Assembly: GCA_023415235.1 (NCBI GenBank)
Contig: JAEZLP010000002.1
Location: forward strand, 1-48,422
DNA length: 48,422 nt
Reading direction: 5' to 3'
From: Bacillota bacterium
GTDB lineage: Bacteria; Bacillota; Clostridia; Peptostreptococcales; Anaerovoracaceae
Part shown: one piece after another, positions 16,132 to 25,942 of the stretch
Layout of the letters: every line of letters begins with the position of its first letter
Position numbering within the stretch: the stretch's first letter is position 1
Program-made: the position numbers and the translations under genes
The notes under the pieces: model-generated
Databases searched by the model: none
What the model saw: the letters and a program-made list of their open reading frames with translations, nothing else
What the model was told of the DNA's origin: nothing

Positions 16132-17004
16132 CTACAGCATGCGGAATCTGTCATCCTTCAGCAGATCGGCATTGTTCATCGCTTCTCTCAGCTGCGCGAG
16201 CATCCGCTCCTTGTCCCGAGGCAGATCGCCCTTAAGGGATACGTAGTTGGATGCGTGGTTGCTTCGGAATACGCAGGGTTTCGTGACATTGACGTTTTCC
16301 AGAAGCAGTTCGGTCTCTTTCAGCACTTCCATGGGGGACAGGAGCTGAAAACGCCCTGCTATAATATCCTCGTAAAGCTCAGCGCCGGGCTCGGTGATCA
16401 GTGTCAGCAGGCCGACATAGGACGGCTCCATTTCGCTGATCATGGTTCCCGATTGGATCGCGTGATCCTCCCAGCCTTCCTTTCCGGCCAAACCGGAAAT
16501 AAAGGTCACAGACGCCGGAATGCCGGCCCCTTCGATGCGTTTTACCGATTCGATGATTTCAGCTCTGGTAGCGCCCTTTACGATATCGGTCAGCACCTTA
16601 TCGCTGCCGGATTCGGCTCCGATGTAAATGATTCCGATCCCGTGATCCCTCAACTCTTCCAGCTCTTCCTTCGATTTTCTCAGGACGTCCTGGGGCGAGC
16701 CATAGATACCCACTCTTTCACATTCGGGGAAATTCTTTGCGATGTGATCCAGAATCACAAGCAGATCCTTGTTTTTCAGAACCAATGCGTCCCCGTCCGC
16801 AAGAAAGATCCTGCCGACCTTCCTGTAGTGCCTTCTGGCGGAGTCCAGATCCTCCAGCACCTCTTCCAGCTTTCTTACCCGGAACCTCTTGTCCTTGAAC
16901 ATGCTGCAGAAGGTACATTTATTGTGGGCGCACCCGATGGTGGCCTGTATGATAAGGCTGTACGCTTCACTGGGCGGCCTGTAAACACTGCCTTCATATC
17001 TCAT
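16132..17004 (-). CDS. Radical SAM protein (Elp3/oxygen-independent-type)
   Basis: A 290-residue radical SAM enzyme. The cluster-binding cysteines are 25, 30 and 33 in GCAHNKCTFC, a CX4CX2C variant seen in a widespread family of uncharacterised bacterial proteins. IFLADGDALVL and a YIGAESGSD motif follow, as in the Elp3/MiaB-like superfamily. No extra iron-sulfur domain is visible and the substrate is unknown. Its start is 3 bp after the argS stop, with the ribosome binding site within the argS end, so it is co-transcribed with argS. Confidence 0.8.
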   Translation of the reverse strand: MRYEGSVYRPPSEAYSLIIQATIGCAHNKCTFCSMFKDKRFRVRKLEEVLEDLDSARRHYRKVGRIFLADGDALVLKNKDLLVILDHIAKNFPECERVGIYGSPQDVLRKSKEELEELRDHGIGIIYIGAESGSDKVLTDIVKGATRAEIIESVKRIEGAGIPASVTFISGLAGKEGWEDHAIQSGTMISEMEPSYVGLLTLITEPGAELYEDIIAGRFQLLSPMEVLKETELLLENVNVTKPCVFRSNHASNYVSLKGDLPRDKERMLAQLREAMNNADLLKDDRFRML

Positions 17005-17007
17005 TTG

Positions 17008-18726
17008 TTACATCCTTTCCGGCGCTTCCATTCCCAGCAGCAAGAGACCGTTTCGAATGGTCTGCTTCGCCGCGTAGACGAGAAGCAGCTTCGCTTTCTT
17101 TTCTTCTTCATTATCTACGAGAATATGCTCGTCGTGGTAGAACTTGTTGAAGCTCTGCGCGATATCCACGATATGTCTTGTTATGATAGACGGTTCATAT
17201 TTGTCGCCTGCCTCCAGAACCACTTCCGGGAACCGGTAGATCAGCTTTGCAAGCTCATAGGCGCTGTCTCCTGATATATGTTCCATATCAGCCTGGTCTG
17301 CCGCGCCAATGATCTGGTTTGTCAGTTCCCCGCCGTTTCTCAGCACGCTGGCCGCTCTTGCATGGGTGTACTGTACATATGGTCCAGTCTCGCCTTCAAA
17401 ATTCAGAACCTTTTCCCAGGAGAAAACATAGTCCTTGATCCTGTTGTTTGAAAGCTCCTGGAAGATAACCGCTCCGATACCCACCTGTTTTGCGGTGACG
17501 TCCAGATTATCCGTGTTGACGTTCTTTTCCAGAATGATCTCTCTGGTCTGGTTGACCGCTCTTGTCAACACCTCTTCCAGGAATACCACTCTGCCGTGTC
17601 TTGTGGACATGGTTCCTTCTTCCAGACTGACCAGACCGAAGGGAATATGAACGCAATCCCTTGCCCAGTCAAATCCGAGAAGCTCGATTATCTGGATCCA
17701 CTGCTGGAAGTGAAGGTTCTGCTGTGATGCTACGATATATAAATTCTTGTAAAAATCATAGTGCTCTTTTCTGTAAACCGCCGCCGCAATGTCTCTGGTG
17801 ATATAGAGAGAGGAACCGTCCTTCTTGGTAATCAGGGCCGGAGACATACCGTATGCATCCAGCTCTACGATCTGGGCTCCTTCCGATTCCTTCAGCAGGC
17901 TGGCGTCCTTCAGCATGCCGACTACCCGGTCCATCTTGTCGGAATAGAAGCTTTCTCCCGCATAGGAATCAAACTCAATGCCGAGCATTTCATAGACACG
18001 GTTGAACTCCTTCAGGGATTCGTCCCGGAACCACTGCCAGAGCCGGGTTTCCTCCGGTTCTCCGTTTTCCAGCTTTGTGAAGACATCTCTTGCTTCATCC
18101 TCCAGGGTTGGGTCCTTTTCCGCTTCTTCATGGAATTTCACATAATATCCCAGAAGCGTTTTGATGGGTTCTCTTGTTACATCCTCTTCGTTGCCCCATC
18201 TTCTGTATGAAACGATCATCTTTCCGAACTGGGTTCCGTAATCGCCCAGATGATTGATTCTCACCGTATCATAGCCAAGGAAATCATAAATTTTATAGAT
18301 GGAGTTTCCGATTACCGTGCTTCTGATATGGCCGATATGGAACGGTTTTGCAATATTCGGCGAGGAAAACTCCACGATGACCTTTCGGTTGTTGCCGATG
18401 GTGCTGCTGCCGTAACGGTCCTTCTCCGCCGCAACGCCGGCTACGGTTTCCCGCAGAAATACTTTTCTGGAAAGAAACATATTCACATAGGCATTGACAT
18501 TTTCCACCTTTTCAAACAGTTCATTGCCCTGAAGCTTTTCGGCAATCGCCTGCGCGATCATCGGAGGAGCCTTTCTCATGACCTTTGCAAGCTTGAAGCA
18601 GGGAAAAGCATAGTCTCCCATCCTGCTGTCCGTCGGGATTTCAATCATTTCCCTGATTTCCTCCGCAGTCAGGCCTTCTATGGCTCCGGCCAGCGCTGCA
18701 GATATTTTTTCTTTAAAATTTATCAT
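17008..18726 (-). CDS. argS: Arginyl-tRNA synthetase
   Basis: A 572-residue class I synthetase that charges tRNA-Arg with arginine in the cytoplasm. The N-terminal Add1-type domain spans ~1-105. The signature HIGH is at 130-133 in SPNIAKPFHIGHIRST, and MSTRHG replaces KMSKS, as is usual for this enzyme. The C-terminal helical anticodon-binding domain ends LLLGMEAPERM, matching the LLGIxxPExM end of the family. GGAGG lies nine bases before the ATG. DUF523 lies just upstream. No T-box leader is visible. Confidence 0.97.
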   Translation of the reverse strand: MINFKEKISAALAGAIEGLTAEEIREMIEIPTDSRMGDYAFPCFKLAKVMRKAPPMIAQAIAEKLQGNELFEKVENVNAYVNMFLSRKVFLRETVAGVAAEKDRYGSSTIGNNRKVIVEFSSPNIAKPFHIGHIRSTVIGNSIYKIYDFLGYDTVRINHLGDYGTQFGKMIVSYRRWGNEEDVTREPIKTLLGYYVKFHEEAEKDPTLEDEARDVFTKLENGEPEETRLWQWFRDESLKEFNRVYEMLGIEFDSYAGESFYSDKMDRVVGMLKDASLLKESEGAQIVELDAYGMSPALITKKDGSSLYITRDIAAAVYRKEHYDFYKNLYIVASQQNLHFQQWIQIIELLGFDWARDCVHIPFGLVSLEEGTMSTRHGRVVFLEEVLTRAVNQTREIILEKNVNTDNLDVTAKQVGIGAVIFQELSNNRIKDYVFSWEKVLNFEGETGPYVQYTHARAASVLRNGGELTNQIIGAADQADMEHISGDSAYELAKLIYRFPEVVLEAGDKYEPSIITRHIVDIAQSFNKFYHDEHILVDNEEEKKAKLLLVYAAKQTIRNGLLLLGMEAPERM

Positions 18727-18738
18727 GAATCAATCCTC

Positions 18739-19212
18739 CTATTTTTGATTATTATATTCTGTTTCATGCTTTTCGGCTTCTTCCCGCTGGTTCTCATTGA
18801 TTACCGGGATTCCTCTCTCCTTCAGCATGGCGGCAAAGATGCCGTCCCCGTCGATCAAGACTCCGGAGAAGGTTCCGTCGTATATCTTTCCGCTGCCGCA
18901 GGAAGGGCTGTTCGCTTTCAGAATCGCCAACTCAATCTTCTGACCCAGTTCGGCGGCTTTTTTCTCGGCTTTCGCCAGAGTCTTTTCCGCACCAGAAATC
19001 AGATTTTCCGTGATATCCCTGCCATTTTTATCTATGGCTCTGCCGCCTTGGAATTCCGACGGCGGCCTCGGCGTGGGAAGTTCTCCTAGGGCTTCCGGGC
19101 AAACAAGCATATAATCCTTGTCCTTCATAAATTCTCTGACCCATGATCGTTCATTATTGCCGCCGTTGTACTTGCAGTTGACCCCTGCAAGACATGCACT
19201 GATTAAATACAT
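18739..19212 (-). CDS. DUF523 family protein
   Basis: A 157-residue small protein of DUF523, whose members begin with a conserved SACLxGxxCxYxG motif (ISACLAGVNCKYNGG here) and contain CPExLGxLPTPRxPxE. The later LKANSPSCGSG motif is also typical. The conserved cysteines suggest metal or iron-sulfur binding; the family function is unknown to me. GGAGGG precedes the ATG. argS follows after 12 bp. Confidence 0.88.
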   Translation of the reverse strand: MYLISACLAGVNCKYNGGNNERSWVREFMKDKDYMLVCPEALGELPTPRPPSEFQGGRAIDKNGRDITENLISGAEKTLAKAEKKAAELGQKIELAILKANSPSCGSGKIYDGTFSGVLIDGDGIFAAMLKERGIPVINENQREEAEKHETEYNNQK

Positions 19213-19247
19213 CTTTTGCCCTCCGCCGAATTCTAATTAATGGAATT

Positions 19248-19277
19248 ATTATATATCCTTTCAGACAACTAATCCAG
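19248..19277 (-). promoter_or_regulatory. Candidate promoter for DUF523-argS
   Basis: In the 110-bp gap after mutS2, the minus strand has TATAAT (19248-19253) with only a weak -35 (TGGATT-like) about 17 bp upstream. It would let DUF523-argS and the following genes be read independently of mutS2. Confidence 0.35.
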
Positions 19278-19322
19278 TTTTATCTTACCATCGAGGTTGT
19301 AAGGAAACCGTCCGCCGGCCCC

Positions 19323-21692
19323 TTATTTGAGAGAAACCACCGTCACTCCGTCTCCGCCCTCGTTATAGGCTCCCTTGCGGTATTTTGCCACATGCTTGTG
19401 GGTTTTCAGCATGCCGTGAATCCCCTCCCGCAGAATGCCTTCCCCTCTGCCGTGAATGATGGTGACTTCCTTCAGTCCGGCAATATAGGCGTCATCCAGG
19501 TATTTGTCCACATCCATAATCGCGTCATCCAAGGGATTGCCTCTGACATCAATGCTGGGTGTGATGCTCTGTACCTTGTTTCGGTATAAGGTGCCGTAGC
19601 GGGAGGTTTTGCTGTCCTTCTTTCCGCTGCCGTCCTGAATTTTCGTGATGTTGTCGAGGCTTACGCTGATTTTCAGAAGTCCTACCTGAACCATCAGCTC
19701 ATTTTTGTCATCGGGCAGTGAAAGCACATTTCCCTTTTGATCCAGGCTCAGCACTTTTACCCTGTCTCCGATCTTCAGCTCGCTGGCCCTGACCGGATTG
19801 GGATTTTCCGCCGCAACCAGTTTTTCTTTATATCGATCGGAAGTCTCCCTGATCCTTCTTCTGACTTCCTCGTATTTTCTGTTTCTTTCGCCGGTATCCC
19901 GGGTTTTCTCCAGCTCTCTCAGCTGCTTTTGGACCTCGTCAGCAAATTCCTTTGCCTCTCTGATCATTTCCCTGGCCTCTTCCTTGGCCTTGCTGATGAT
20001 CTTTTCCTTCTGCTCCGAAAGCTTGGCCCGCTCTTTATCGAACTGCTCCTTCTGCTTTTTCATTTCCAGATTCAGCATGATGGCCTCGTCCCGTTCTTCC
20101 TCGGCCAGCTTTCTGTCCTTTTCGATGGAGGTGATCACCTCTTCAAACTCGATATCTCCCTGTTCCAGCATACCTTTCGCGTGTTTGATAATAACAGGCT
20201 TCAACCCAAGCTTCTGGGAGATTTCAAATGCATTGGACCTGCCTGGAATCCCAATGGAAAGCCGGTAGGTAGGACTGAGAGTTTCCACATCGAATTCCAT
20301 GGAGGCGTTTTCCACACCTTTTGTGGACAGAGCGTATTTTTTCAGCTCTGTGTAATGGGTGGTGGCGATTGTTTTTACTCCCTTGTCGTAAAGATGCTCC
20401 AGAATGGAGATGGCCAGCGCCGCTCCTTCTGTCGGATCGGTTCCGGCTCCCAGTTCGTCCAGCAGCACGAGAGTATCCTTGCCCGAATTCTCCACGATGT
20501 TGACGATATTGGACATATGGGAGGAAAATGTACTCAGGCTCTGCTCTATGCTCTGCTCATCTCCGATATCCGCAAACACCTTCTGCAGGACGGGCATTTC
20601 CGTACCGGAGGCTGCCGGGATATGGAGTCCTGACTGGGCCATCAGCACAAAAAGCCCGACCGTTTTCAGAGTAACGGTCTTGCCCCCCGTGTTGGGTCCG
20701 GTGATCACCAGGGTATTGTAGCCTTTTCCAATGGCTATGCTGATGGGTACGACTTTATTCTTGTCGATCAGGGGATGCCTGCCGTCCTTGATTCTTAGAA
20801 TCCCCTGGGTATTGACCTCTGGCTCGGTTGCCTTCAGCTTGACTGAAAATTTACCCTTAGCAAATATGAAGTCGAGCCTGACCAGAATTTCCTGGTTGTT
20901 CAGGAGCTCGTCCTTCACCGCTGCCACTTCAGCGGAAAGCTCGGCCAGAATTCTCTCGATCTCCACTTTTTCCGCAAGCTCCAGCTCCCTCAGCTCGTTG
21001 TTTAGGTTGACGATCGCCTGGGGTTCTATGAAAAGAGTCGCGCCCGTGGAGGATTGATCATGAACGATGCCCGGGAATTTTGCCTTATGCTCCTGCTTGA
21101 CCGGAACTACGTATCTTCCCTGTCTCATGGTCACCAGCGCATCCTGAAGAATCGTCCTGTTCTCCGAAGAATTGAGGATCTGGTTCATCTTCGCACGGAC
21201 GGCCTCGTTCTGCCTCTGGATGCTCCGTCTAATATTTTTCAGCTCCGGACTGGCGCCGTCCGCCATCTCATCCTCTGAAAGGATGCATCGGTCAATATTC
21301 TCCTCCAGGCGTTTCTGTATGCTTAAAACTTCCGCAAGACCTTTTATGATCGGCAGCTCCGGCAAATCGCTTTTCAGAAACGCAGCTGCATTCCTGATCA
21401 CCTGAAGATTGTACAGAATCTGAAGAAGCTGCTTCATGGTAAGGGTGCTGCCCTTATCCGCAAGATGGATATAGTCCTTGATGTCGTAGAAGCTGCCCAG
21501 GGGCAGGGCTCCCTTACGCATAATAACGGAAACCGCTTCCGTGGTTTCCGCTAACATTTCTTTGATTTGAAACACATCAAGGGCGGGCTTCAACTCTCCA
21601 ATCATTTTTTTCGTGATGGAGGAAGCCGCTTCCGCCCCTAAAAGGTCTATTATTTTGTTGTATTCTAAGACTTTGTAAGCTTTCTCATTCAT
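19323..21692 (-). CDS. mutS2: Endonuclease/ATPase MutS2
   Basis: A 789-residue MutS-family protein without mismatch-recognition domains. Family members suppress homologous recombination and, in Bacillus subtilis, act on collided ribosomes. Visible parts are the core/lever region (1-300), the ATPase with GPNTGGKT and LVLLDELGAGTDP, a long coiled coil of E/K-rich repeats (~510-620), a KOW/SH3-like stretch, and the C-terminal Smr nuclease domain with IDVRGNPLDDA and IHGRGEG. The length is normal. The ribosome binding site is poor, and the ATG lies six bases after the zapA stop, suggesting coupled translation. Confidence 0.96.
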   Translation of the reverse strand: MNEKAYKVLEYNKIIDLLGAEAASSITKKMIGELKPALDVFQIKEMLAETTEAVSVIMRKGALPLGSFYDIKDYIHLADKGSTLTMKQLLQILYNLQVIRNAAAFLKSDLPELPIIKGLAEVLSIQKRLEENIDRCILSEDEMADGASPELKNIRRSIQRQNEAVRAKMNQILNSSENRTILQDALVTMRQGRYVVPVKQEHKAKFPGIVHDQSSTGATLFIEPQAIVNLNNELRELELAEKVEIERILAELSAEVAAVKDELLNNQEILVRLDFIFAKGKFSVKLKATEPEVNTQGILRIKDGRHPLIDKNKVVPISIAIGKGYNTLVITGPNTGGKTVTLKTVGLFVLMAQSGLHIPAASGTEMPVLQKVFADIGDEQSIEQSLSTFSSHMSNIVNIVENSGKDTLVLLDELGAGTDPTEGAALAISILEHLYDKGVKTIATTHYTELKKYALSTKGVENASMEFDVETLSPTYRLSIGIPGRSNAFEISQKLGLKPVIIKHAKGMLEQGDIEFEEVITSIEKDRKLAEEERDEAIMLNLEMKKQKEQFDKERAKLSEQKEKIISKAKEEAREMIREAKEFADEVQKQLRELEKTRDTGERNRKYEEVRRRIRETSDRYKEKLVAAENPNPVRASELKIGDRVKVLSLDQKGNVLSLPDDKNELMVQVGLLKISVSLDNITKIQDGSGKKDSKTSRYGTLYRNKVQSITPSIDVRGNPLDDAIMDVDKYLDDAYIAGLKEVTIIHGRGEGILREGIHGMLKTHKHVAKYRKGAYNEGGDGVTVVSLK

Positions 21693-21698
21693 AAAAAC

Positions 21699-22319
21699 TT
21701 AATCCACAATCTTTTTATATCTGTCCAGATCCCCTTTCAGCCGGATATTTTCCATCTGCAGATCAAAAAAGCTGCTTTCCATATCCTTGCATTTGGCTTC
21801 CAGCTCTTTAAGAGCGGTAGATTCGGACGCCTTATCCTCCTGCTGCGCTTTCAGCTTGTTTGATAATTCTTCGTTTTTTGCGAGCAGGGCGGTATACTTT
21901 TCTTCCAACTGCCGGTAGGACGTGGTTAGCCTGTCAAGTTCCACCGTTCTTTCATTGAACAACCTCTGAAGCTCTTCCTTCTGTTCAATGCTGGCCTGGG
22001 CATCCTCCTTGTACTGGAGGAAGCTTTTCTTCGCCTCATCCCACAGCTGGACATAGTGCTTGGAGTCTTTTTCAAGTTGTTCATTCTGAAGCTTCATGCT
22101 GTTCAGCTTTTCCAACGCGGTAAAGTAATCATCTGCAACGTTGACGGCAGACAGCACCGCCAGAGACGATACGGAGCCGCCGGGCAGAGCTCTTGAGATG
22201 TCGTGCATCCTGGTGTTGACATGGTCTGCAACCCGCATGATGTGTTCTCTCGGCTTATCTCCTGCTATGGTATACTCCTGCCCATAGATTTTCACAGTTA
22301 CCCTATTCTTATCCTCCAT
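21699..22319 (-). CDS. zapA: Cell division protein ZapA
   Basis: 206 residues. The N-terminal ~90 match ZapA (VTVKIYGQEYTI, then a helix with VNTRMHDIS and LSAVNVADDYF). ZapA binds FtsZ filaments and promotes their bundling at midcell. Residues ~90-205 are a long coiled coil, longer than in classic ZapA but common in Clostridia. GGGGG lies seven bases before the ATG. The gene lies between pheT and mutS2, the arrangement also found in Bacillus. Confidence 0.9.
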   Translation of the reverse strand: MEDKNRVTVKIYGQEYTIAGDKPREHIMRVADHVNTRMHDISRALPGGSVSSLAVLSAVNVADDYFTALEKLNSMKLQNEQLEKDSKHYVQLWDEAKKSFLQYKEDAQASIEQKEELQRLFNERTVELDRLTTSYRQLEEKYTALLAKNEELSNKLKAQQEDKASESTALKELEAKCKDMESSFFDLQMENIRLKGDLDRYKKIVD

Positions 22320-22374
22320 GCTTTTTCCCCCTAATCCATTATTATGCTTGAGACATCGTTCTTGCAGATTTTAG

Positions 22375-24774
22375 TTACATATCACGCAATACGACGTCAA
22401 GCTTTTCCTTCAAGGCGTCGAGGACCTTCTGATGCACCTTGACCACCTCTTCGTCAGTCAGTGTTCTGTCGGCAGCGCGGTAGGTCAGGTTGAAGGCAAC
22501 GCTCTTCTTTCCTTCCTGTACCTGTTTCCCTCTGTATACGTCAAACAGTTCGACCTTTTCCAAAAGATGCCCGCCTGCTTCCCGAATCACGCTTTCCATT
22601 TCTGCAACATAGATATCCTCGTTGGCAAGAAGGGCGATGTCCCTTGATATCGCAGGATATTTGGGAAGCGGTTTATAGTATTTTACCGTATTGGCATGGC
22701 TCATAACCTGGTCAAAAGCCAGTTCGCAGCAGTAGCATCTTGTTCCGATTCCGTACTTTTCCGTTACGTCCGGGTGAACCTCGCCCATGATGCCCAGTTC
22801 CGTATCCTGATACATGATCCTCGCGCATCTTCCCGGATGATATACACCATAGTCGCTTTCAGGCACATAGGAGGCTCCGTGGATTCCCAGAATGGCAAAG
22901 AGCTCTTCCACCATTCCCTTCAGGGTGTAGAAGCTTTCCCCTTCTCCATAGCAGCCGATTGCCATGGAATCTCTCTCGTCGGGAAGCGCTTCCTCTTCCA
23001 CCAGACTTTTAAAGAAGGTGTTGCCGATCTCGAAGGCCCTGACCTTGGGAATGTTTCTGGAATAATTCCGTCCCAGAACCTCCATCATGTTGGGCGTCAG
23101 AATTGTTCTCATCACGCTGTTTTCTTCTCCCAGCGGATTTATGAGACGGACGAAATTCCGTTCCCAGGAATCTTCATCGATTCTCACGTTGTCCACGCCC
23201 TTGGGGCTGACAAAGGAATAGGTCTGGATTTCATTGGCTCCCATGGCTGTCATGGCATTTCTGGCCAGATCCTTTAACGTTCTTTCTTTTGACTTTCCGG
23301 CTTCCTCGCTGCCTCTGGGCATGGTCATAGGAAGCTTGTCATACCCATAGATTCTGGCGATCTCTTCAATAAAATCAATCTCCTCCTGAAGATCCTGACG
23401 GACGGAAGGAGGGGTTACCTTCATGTTGTTTCCAAGGCGGGTTACTTCCATCTCCAGGCTCTCCAGAATATCTGCCATATCCTTGCCTGAAATTTCGGTA
23501 CCCAACACTTTATTGACACGGTCAACCCGTACATTGACGGAATAGGCCTCCGGCTTGACGGGATAAACGTCCACAGCGCCTTTTATGATCTTGCCTGCAC
23601 CCAGGATCTCGATCAGCCTGCAGACTCTGTCGGCAGCGGCTTCACAAAGATTCGGATCAATGCCCTTTTCAAACCGGGAAGAAGCTTCTGTTCTTAACGC
23701 CAGCTTCTTGGATGTGGAACGGATGCTGTCGCCGTTGAAATTGGCGCACTCAATGAGGATGGTGCTGGTATCGTCCTTGATTTCCGAATTCAGACCTCCC
23801 ATGACGCCGGCGATGCCGACGGAGCGTTTTCCGTCCTTGATCATCAGCATGCTTCCGGTGAGCTTGCGCTGTGTGCTGTCCAAGGTGGTGAAGAGCTCGC
23901 CTTCCTCGGCGGTGTCCACGATGATCTTGTTGTCCTCTATATCTCTGATGTCAAATGCGTGGATCGGCTGTCCGTACTCCAGCATGACGTAATTTGTAAT
24001 ATCGACGATGTTGTTGATCGGTCTCATTCCCGCAAACATCAGCCGCTTCTGCATCCACAGCGGGGATGGCTCAATTTTAATATCCGTCGCGATTCTGCCC
24101 ACATATCTTCTGCAAAGCTCAGGCTTTTTGATCTCAATTTCGATGAAGTCCTTTGCCTTGCCTTCTTCCTTCCGGCATTGGGTTTCCGGATAGGCCACTC
24201 TGCTTCCGAAGGTTGCTGCCGCTTCTCTTGCCATTCCTATCATGGAAAGGCAGTCGGGCCTGTTGGGAGTGATTTCAAAATCCACTACCGTGTTTCTCAG
24301 ATTGACCGCATCCTGAATATCCATTCCAAGAGGATATTCCTTGTCGAGGATCCAGATTCCGTCTCTCAGTTCTGCCGGAATTACTTTGTCCTCGAATCCC
24401 AGTTCCTCAAGGGAACACAACATACCGTTGGATTCCATGCCTCTCAGCCTGCCTTTTTTAATAACTCGGCCGTCGGGGAGCTTTCCCCCGTGGAGGATCA
24501 CAGGAACATAGGCTCCCTCAAAAATATTATCTGCGCCGGTAATGATCTGGATCAGGTTTTCCTCTCCGATATCGATCTGCGTTACCAGCAGCTTATCCGC
24601 ATCAGGATGCTTTTCGATGTCCACGATTCTGCCCACAACGATATTTTCGATGCCTTCTCCGTAACGCTCCACGGTTTCAATATTGGAACCGGACATGATC
24701 ATCCTTTCGCAGAATTCCTCCGTGCTTACATTGAAGTCCGTATATTCTTTTAACCATTCTATAGGTACTAACAT
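22375..24774 (-). CDS. pheT: Phenylalanyl-tRNA synthetase, beta subunit
   Basis: The 799-residue large subunit of the (alpha-beta)2 enzyme charging tRNA-Phe; it holds the editing and tRNA-binding functions. It begins MLVPIEWLKEYTDF. The EMAP/OB tRNA-binding domain lies around 40-150 (VVGRIVDIEKHPDADKL), followed by the B3/B4 editing domain (ITPNRPDCLSMIGMAREAAA), B5 (IARIYGYDKLP) and the C-terminal ferredoxin-fold anticodon-binding domain (KYPAISRDIALL). The length is as expected. GGGGG precedes the ATG. It is 49 bp behind pheS, in the same operon. Confidence 0.97.
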   Translation of the reverse strand: MLVPIEWLKEYTDFNVSTEEFCERMIMSGSNIETVERYGEGIENIVVGRIVDIEKHPDADKLLVTQIDIGEENLIQIITGADNIFEGAYVPVILHGGKLPDGRVIKKGRLRGMESNGMLCSLEELGFEDKVIPAELRDGIWILDKEYPLGMDIQDAVNLRNTVVDFEITPNRPDCLSMIGMAREAAATFGSRVAYPETQCRKEEGKAKDFIEIEIKKPELCRRYVGRIATDIKIEPSPLWMQKRLMFAGMRPINNIVDITNYVMLEYGQPIHAFDIRDIEDNKIIVDTAEEGELFTTLDSTQRKLTGSMLMIKDGKRSVGIAGVMGGLNSEIKDDTSTILIECANFNGDSIRSTSKKLALRTEASSRFEKGIDPNLCEAAADRVCRLIEILGAGKIIKGAVDVYPVKPEAYSVNVRVDRVNKVLGTEISGKDMADILESLEMEVTRLGNNMKVTPPSVRQDLQEEIDFIEEIARIYGYDKLPMTMPRGSEEAGKSKERTLKDLARNAMTAMGANEIQTYSFVSPKGVDNVRIDEDSWERNFVRLINPLGEENSVMRTILTPNMMEVLGRNYSRNIPKVRAFEIGNTFFKSLVEEEALPDERDSMAIGCYGEGESFYTLKGMVEELFAILGIHGASYVPESDYGVYHPGRCARIMYQDTELGIMGEVHPDVTEKYGIGTRCYCCELAFDQVMSHANTVKYYKPLPKYPAISRDIALLANEDIYVAEMESVIREAGGHLLEKVELFDVYRGKQVQEGKKSVAFNLTYRAADRTLTDEEVVKVHQKVLDALKEKLDVVLRDM

Positions 24775-24823
24775 GCTTTCTACCCCCTGCGGCCTGCGCC
24801 GCCAATTATATTTTGTTTATAAA

Positions 24824-25846
24824 TTACTTGAATTGCTGAATAAAACGCATATCGTTTTCATAGAGCAGTCTGATATCGTCAATCTCGTATTTGAGCAGCG
24901 CGATTCTCTCGACGCCCATACCGAACGCAAAGCCCGTATACTTTTCTGTATCGACATGGCCCACCTTGAGCACATTGGGGTGCACCATGCCGCATCCCAT
25001 GATTTCAATCCATCCGCTTCCCTTGCAGAATCTGCATCCCGCGCCGCCGCACTTGAAGCAGGAAACGTCCATTTCCGCGCTGGGCTCGGTAAAGGGGAAG
25101 TAATGGGGTCTCAGCTTGGTCTTGACCTTTGATCCGAAGAGCTGTTTCGCAAAGGAATCCAGCGTCCCCTTCAGATCCGCCATGGTAATCCCTTCATCCA
25201 CCAGAAGTCCTTCCACCTGATGGAACATAGGGGAGTGGGTGGCGTCCGGCGTATCGACACGGAAGCAGCGGCCCGGTGAAATGATTTTGATGGGAGGGTT
25301 CTCCTTCATCAGCGTTCTTGCCTGAACCGGCGAAGTCTGGGTTCTCAGCAGTGTGTTTTCGGTGATGTAGAACGTATCTGACATATCCCTGGAAGGATGG
25401 TTCTGGGGAGCGTTCAGAGCGTCGAAATTGTTGAACACCGTCTCGACCTCCGGACCTTCCGCAATGCTGAATCCCATATTCATAAAGATACGCGATATCT
25501 CATCTATGGTTATTGTGATCGGATGCTTGACTCCGAGATGGAATCTGGTGCCCGGCTCCGTCACATCGATTTTCTCCTTGATAAACTGTTCCGCTTTTTG
25601 CAGTTCCTTCATGGAGGCAAACTTTTCCTCCAGCAGCGCTTCGATCTCCGCTCTCACCGAGTTGGCGGCCTTTCCGAATTCCTTTCTTTCCTCGGGGTCC
25701 ATGGAACCCATGGAACGCAGGATTTCAGTCAGCTGGCCCTTTTTCCCCAGAAACCTGATTCTGATTTCTTCTGTTTCATTGACCGAGGAAGCCTTCTGCA
25801 GCTGTTCCTTCGCTTCCTGCAAGATTTTCATCAATTGATTCTGCAT
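24824..25846 (-). CDS. pheS: Phenylalanyl-tRNA synthetase, alpha subunit
   Basis: The 340-residue catalytic alpha subunit, which forms phenylalanyl-adenylate and transfers it to tRNA-Phe. The N-terminal ~90 residues are the coiled-coil tRNA-binding arm. The class II core has motif 2 (SPGRCFRVDTPDATHSP region) and motif 3 (FGMGVERIALLKYEIDDIR). GGAG lies nine bases before the ATG. No T-box fits in the 96-bp upstream gap, which differs from many Firmicutes phe operons. Confidence 0.97.
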   Translation of the reverse strand: MQNQLMKILQEAKEQLQKASSVNETEEIRIRFLGKKGQLTEILRSMGSMDPEERKEFGKAANSVRAEIEALLEEKFASMKELQKAEQFIKEKIDVTEPGTRFHLGVKHPITITIDEISRIFMNMGFSIAEGPEVETVFNNFDALNAPQNHPSRDMSDTFYITENTLLRTQTSPVQARTLMKENPPIKIISPGRCFRVDTPDATHSPMFHQVEGLLVDEGITMADLKGTLDSFAKQLFGSKVKTKLRPHYFPFTEPSAEMDVSCFKCGGAGCRFCKGSGWIEIMGCGMVHPNVLKVGHVDTEKYTGFAFGMGVERIALLKYEIDDIRLLYENDMRFIQQFK

Positions 25847-25867
25847 AAACCGTTCTCCATTTCTATT

Positions 25868-25895
25868 TTAATATTTCTCTTATTTTCATTGTTAA
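25868..25895 (-). promoter_or_regulatory. Weak candidate promoter upstream of pheS
   Basis: On the minus strand, TTAACA (25890-25895) and TATTAA (25868-25873) are spaced by 16 bp, 22 bp before the pheS start. The -10 is poor, so read-through from the methyltransferase gene may be the main source of transcript. Confidence 0.3.
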
Positions 25896-25942
25896 ATTTG
25901 TCCCTGCTGTTTCAGTAGTCTCCATGTCGCCGGCATTTGCGA

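Noticed and set aside
25847..25942. T-box riboswitch before pheS
   Set aside because: Only 96 bp are available, and neither a T-box sequence nor a specifier stem is visible.
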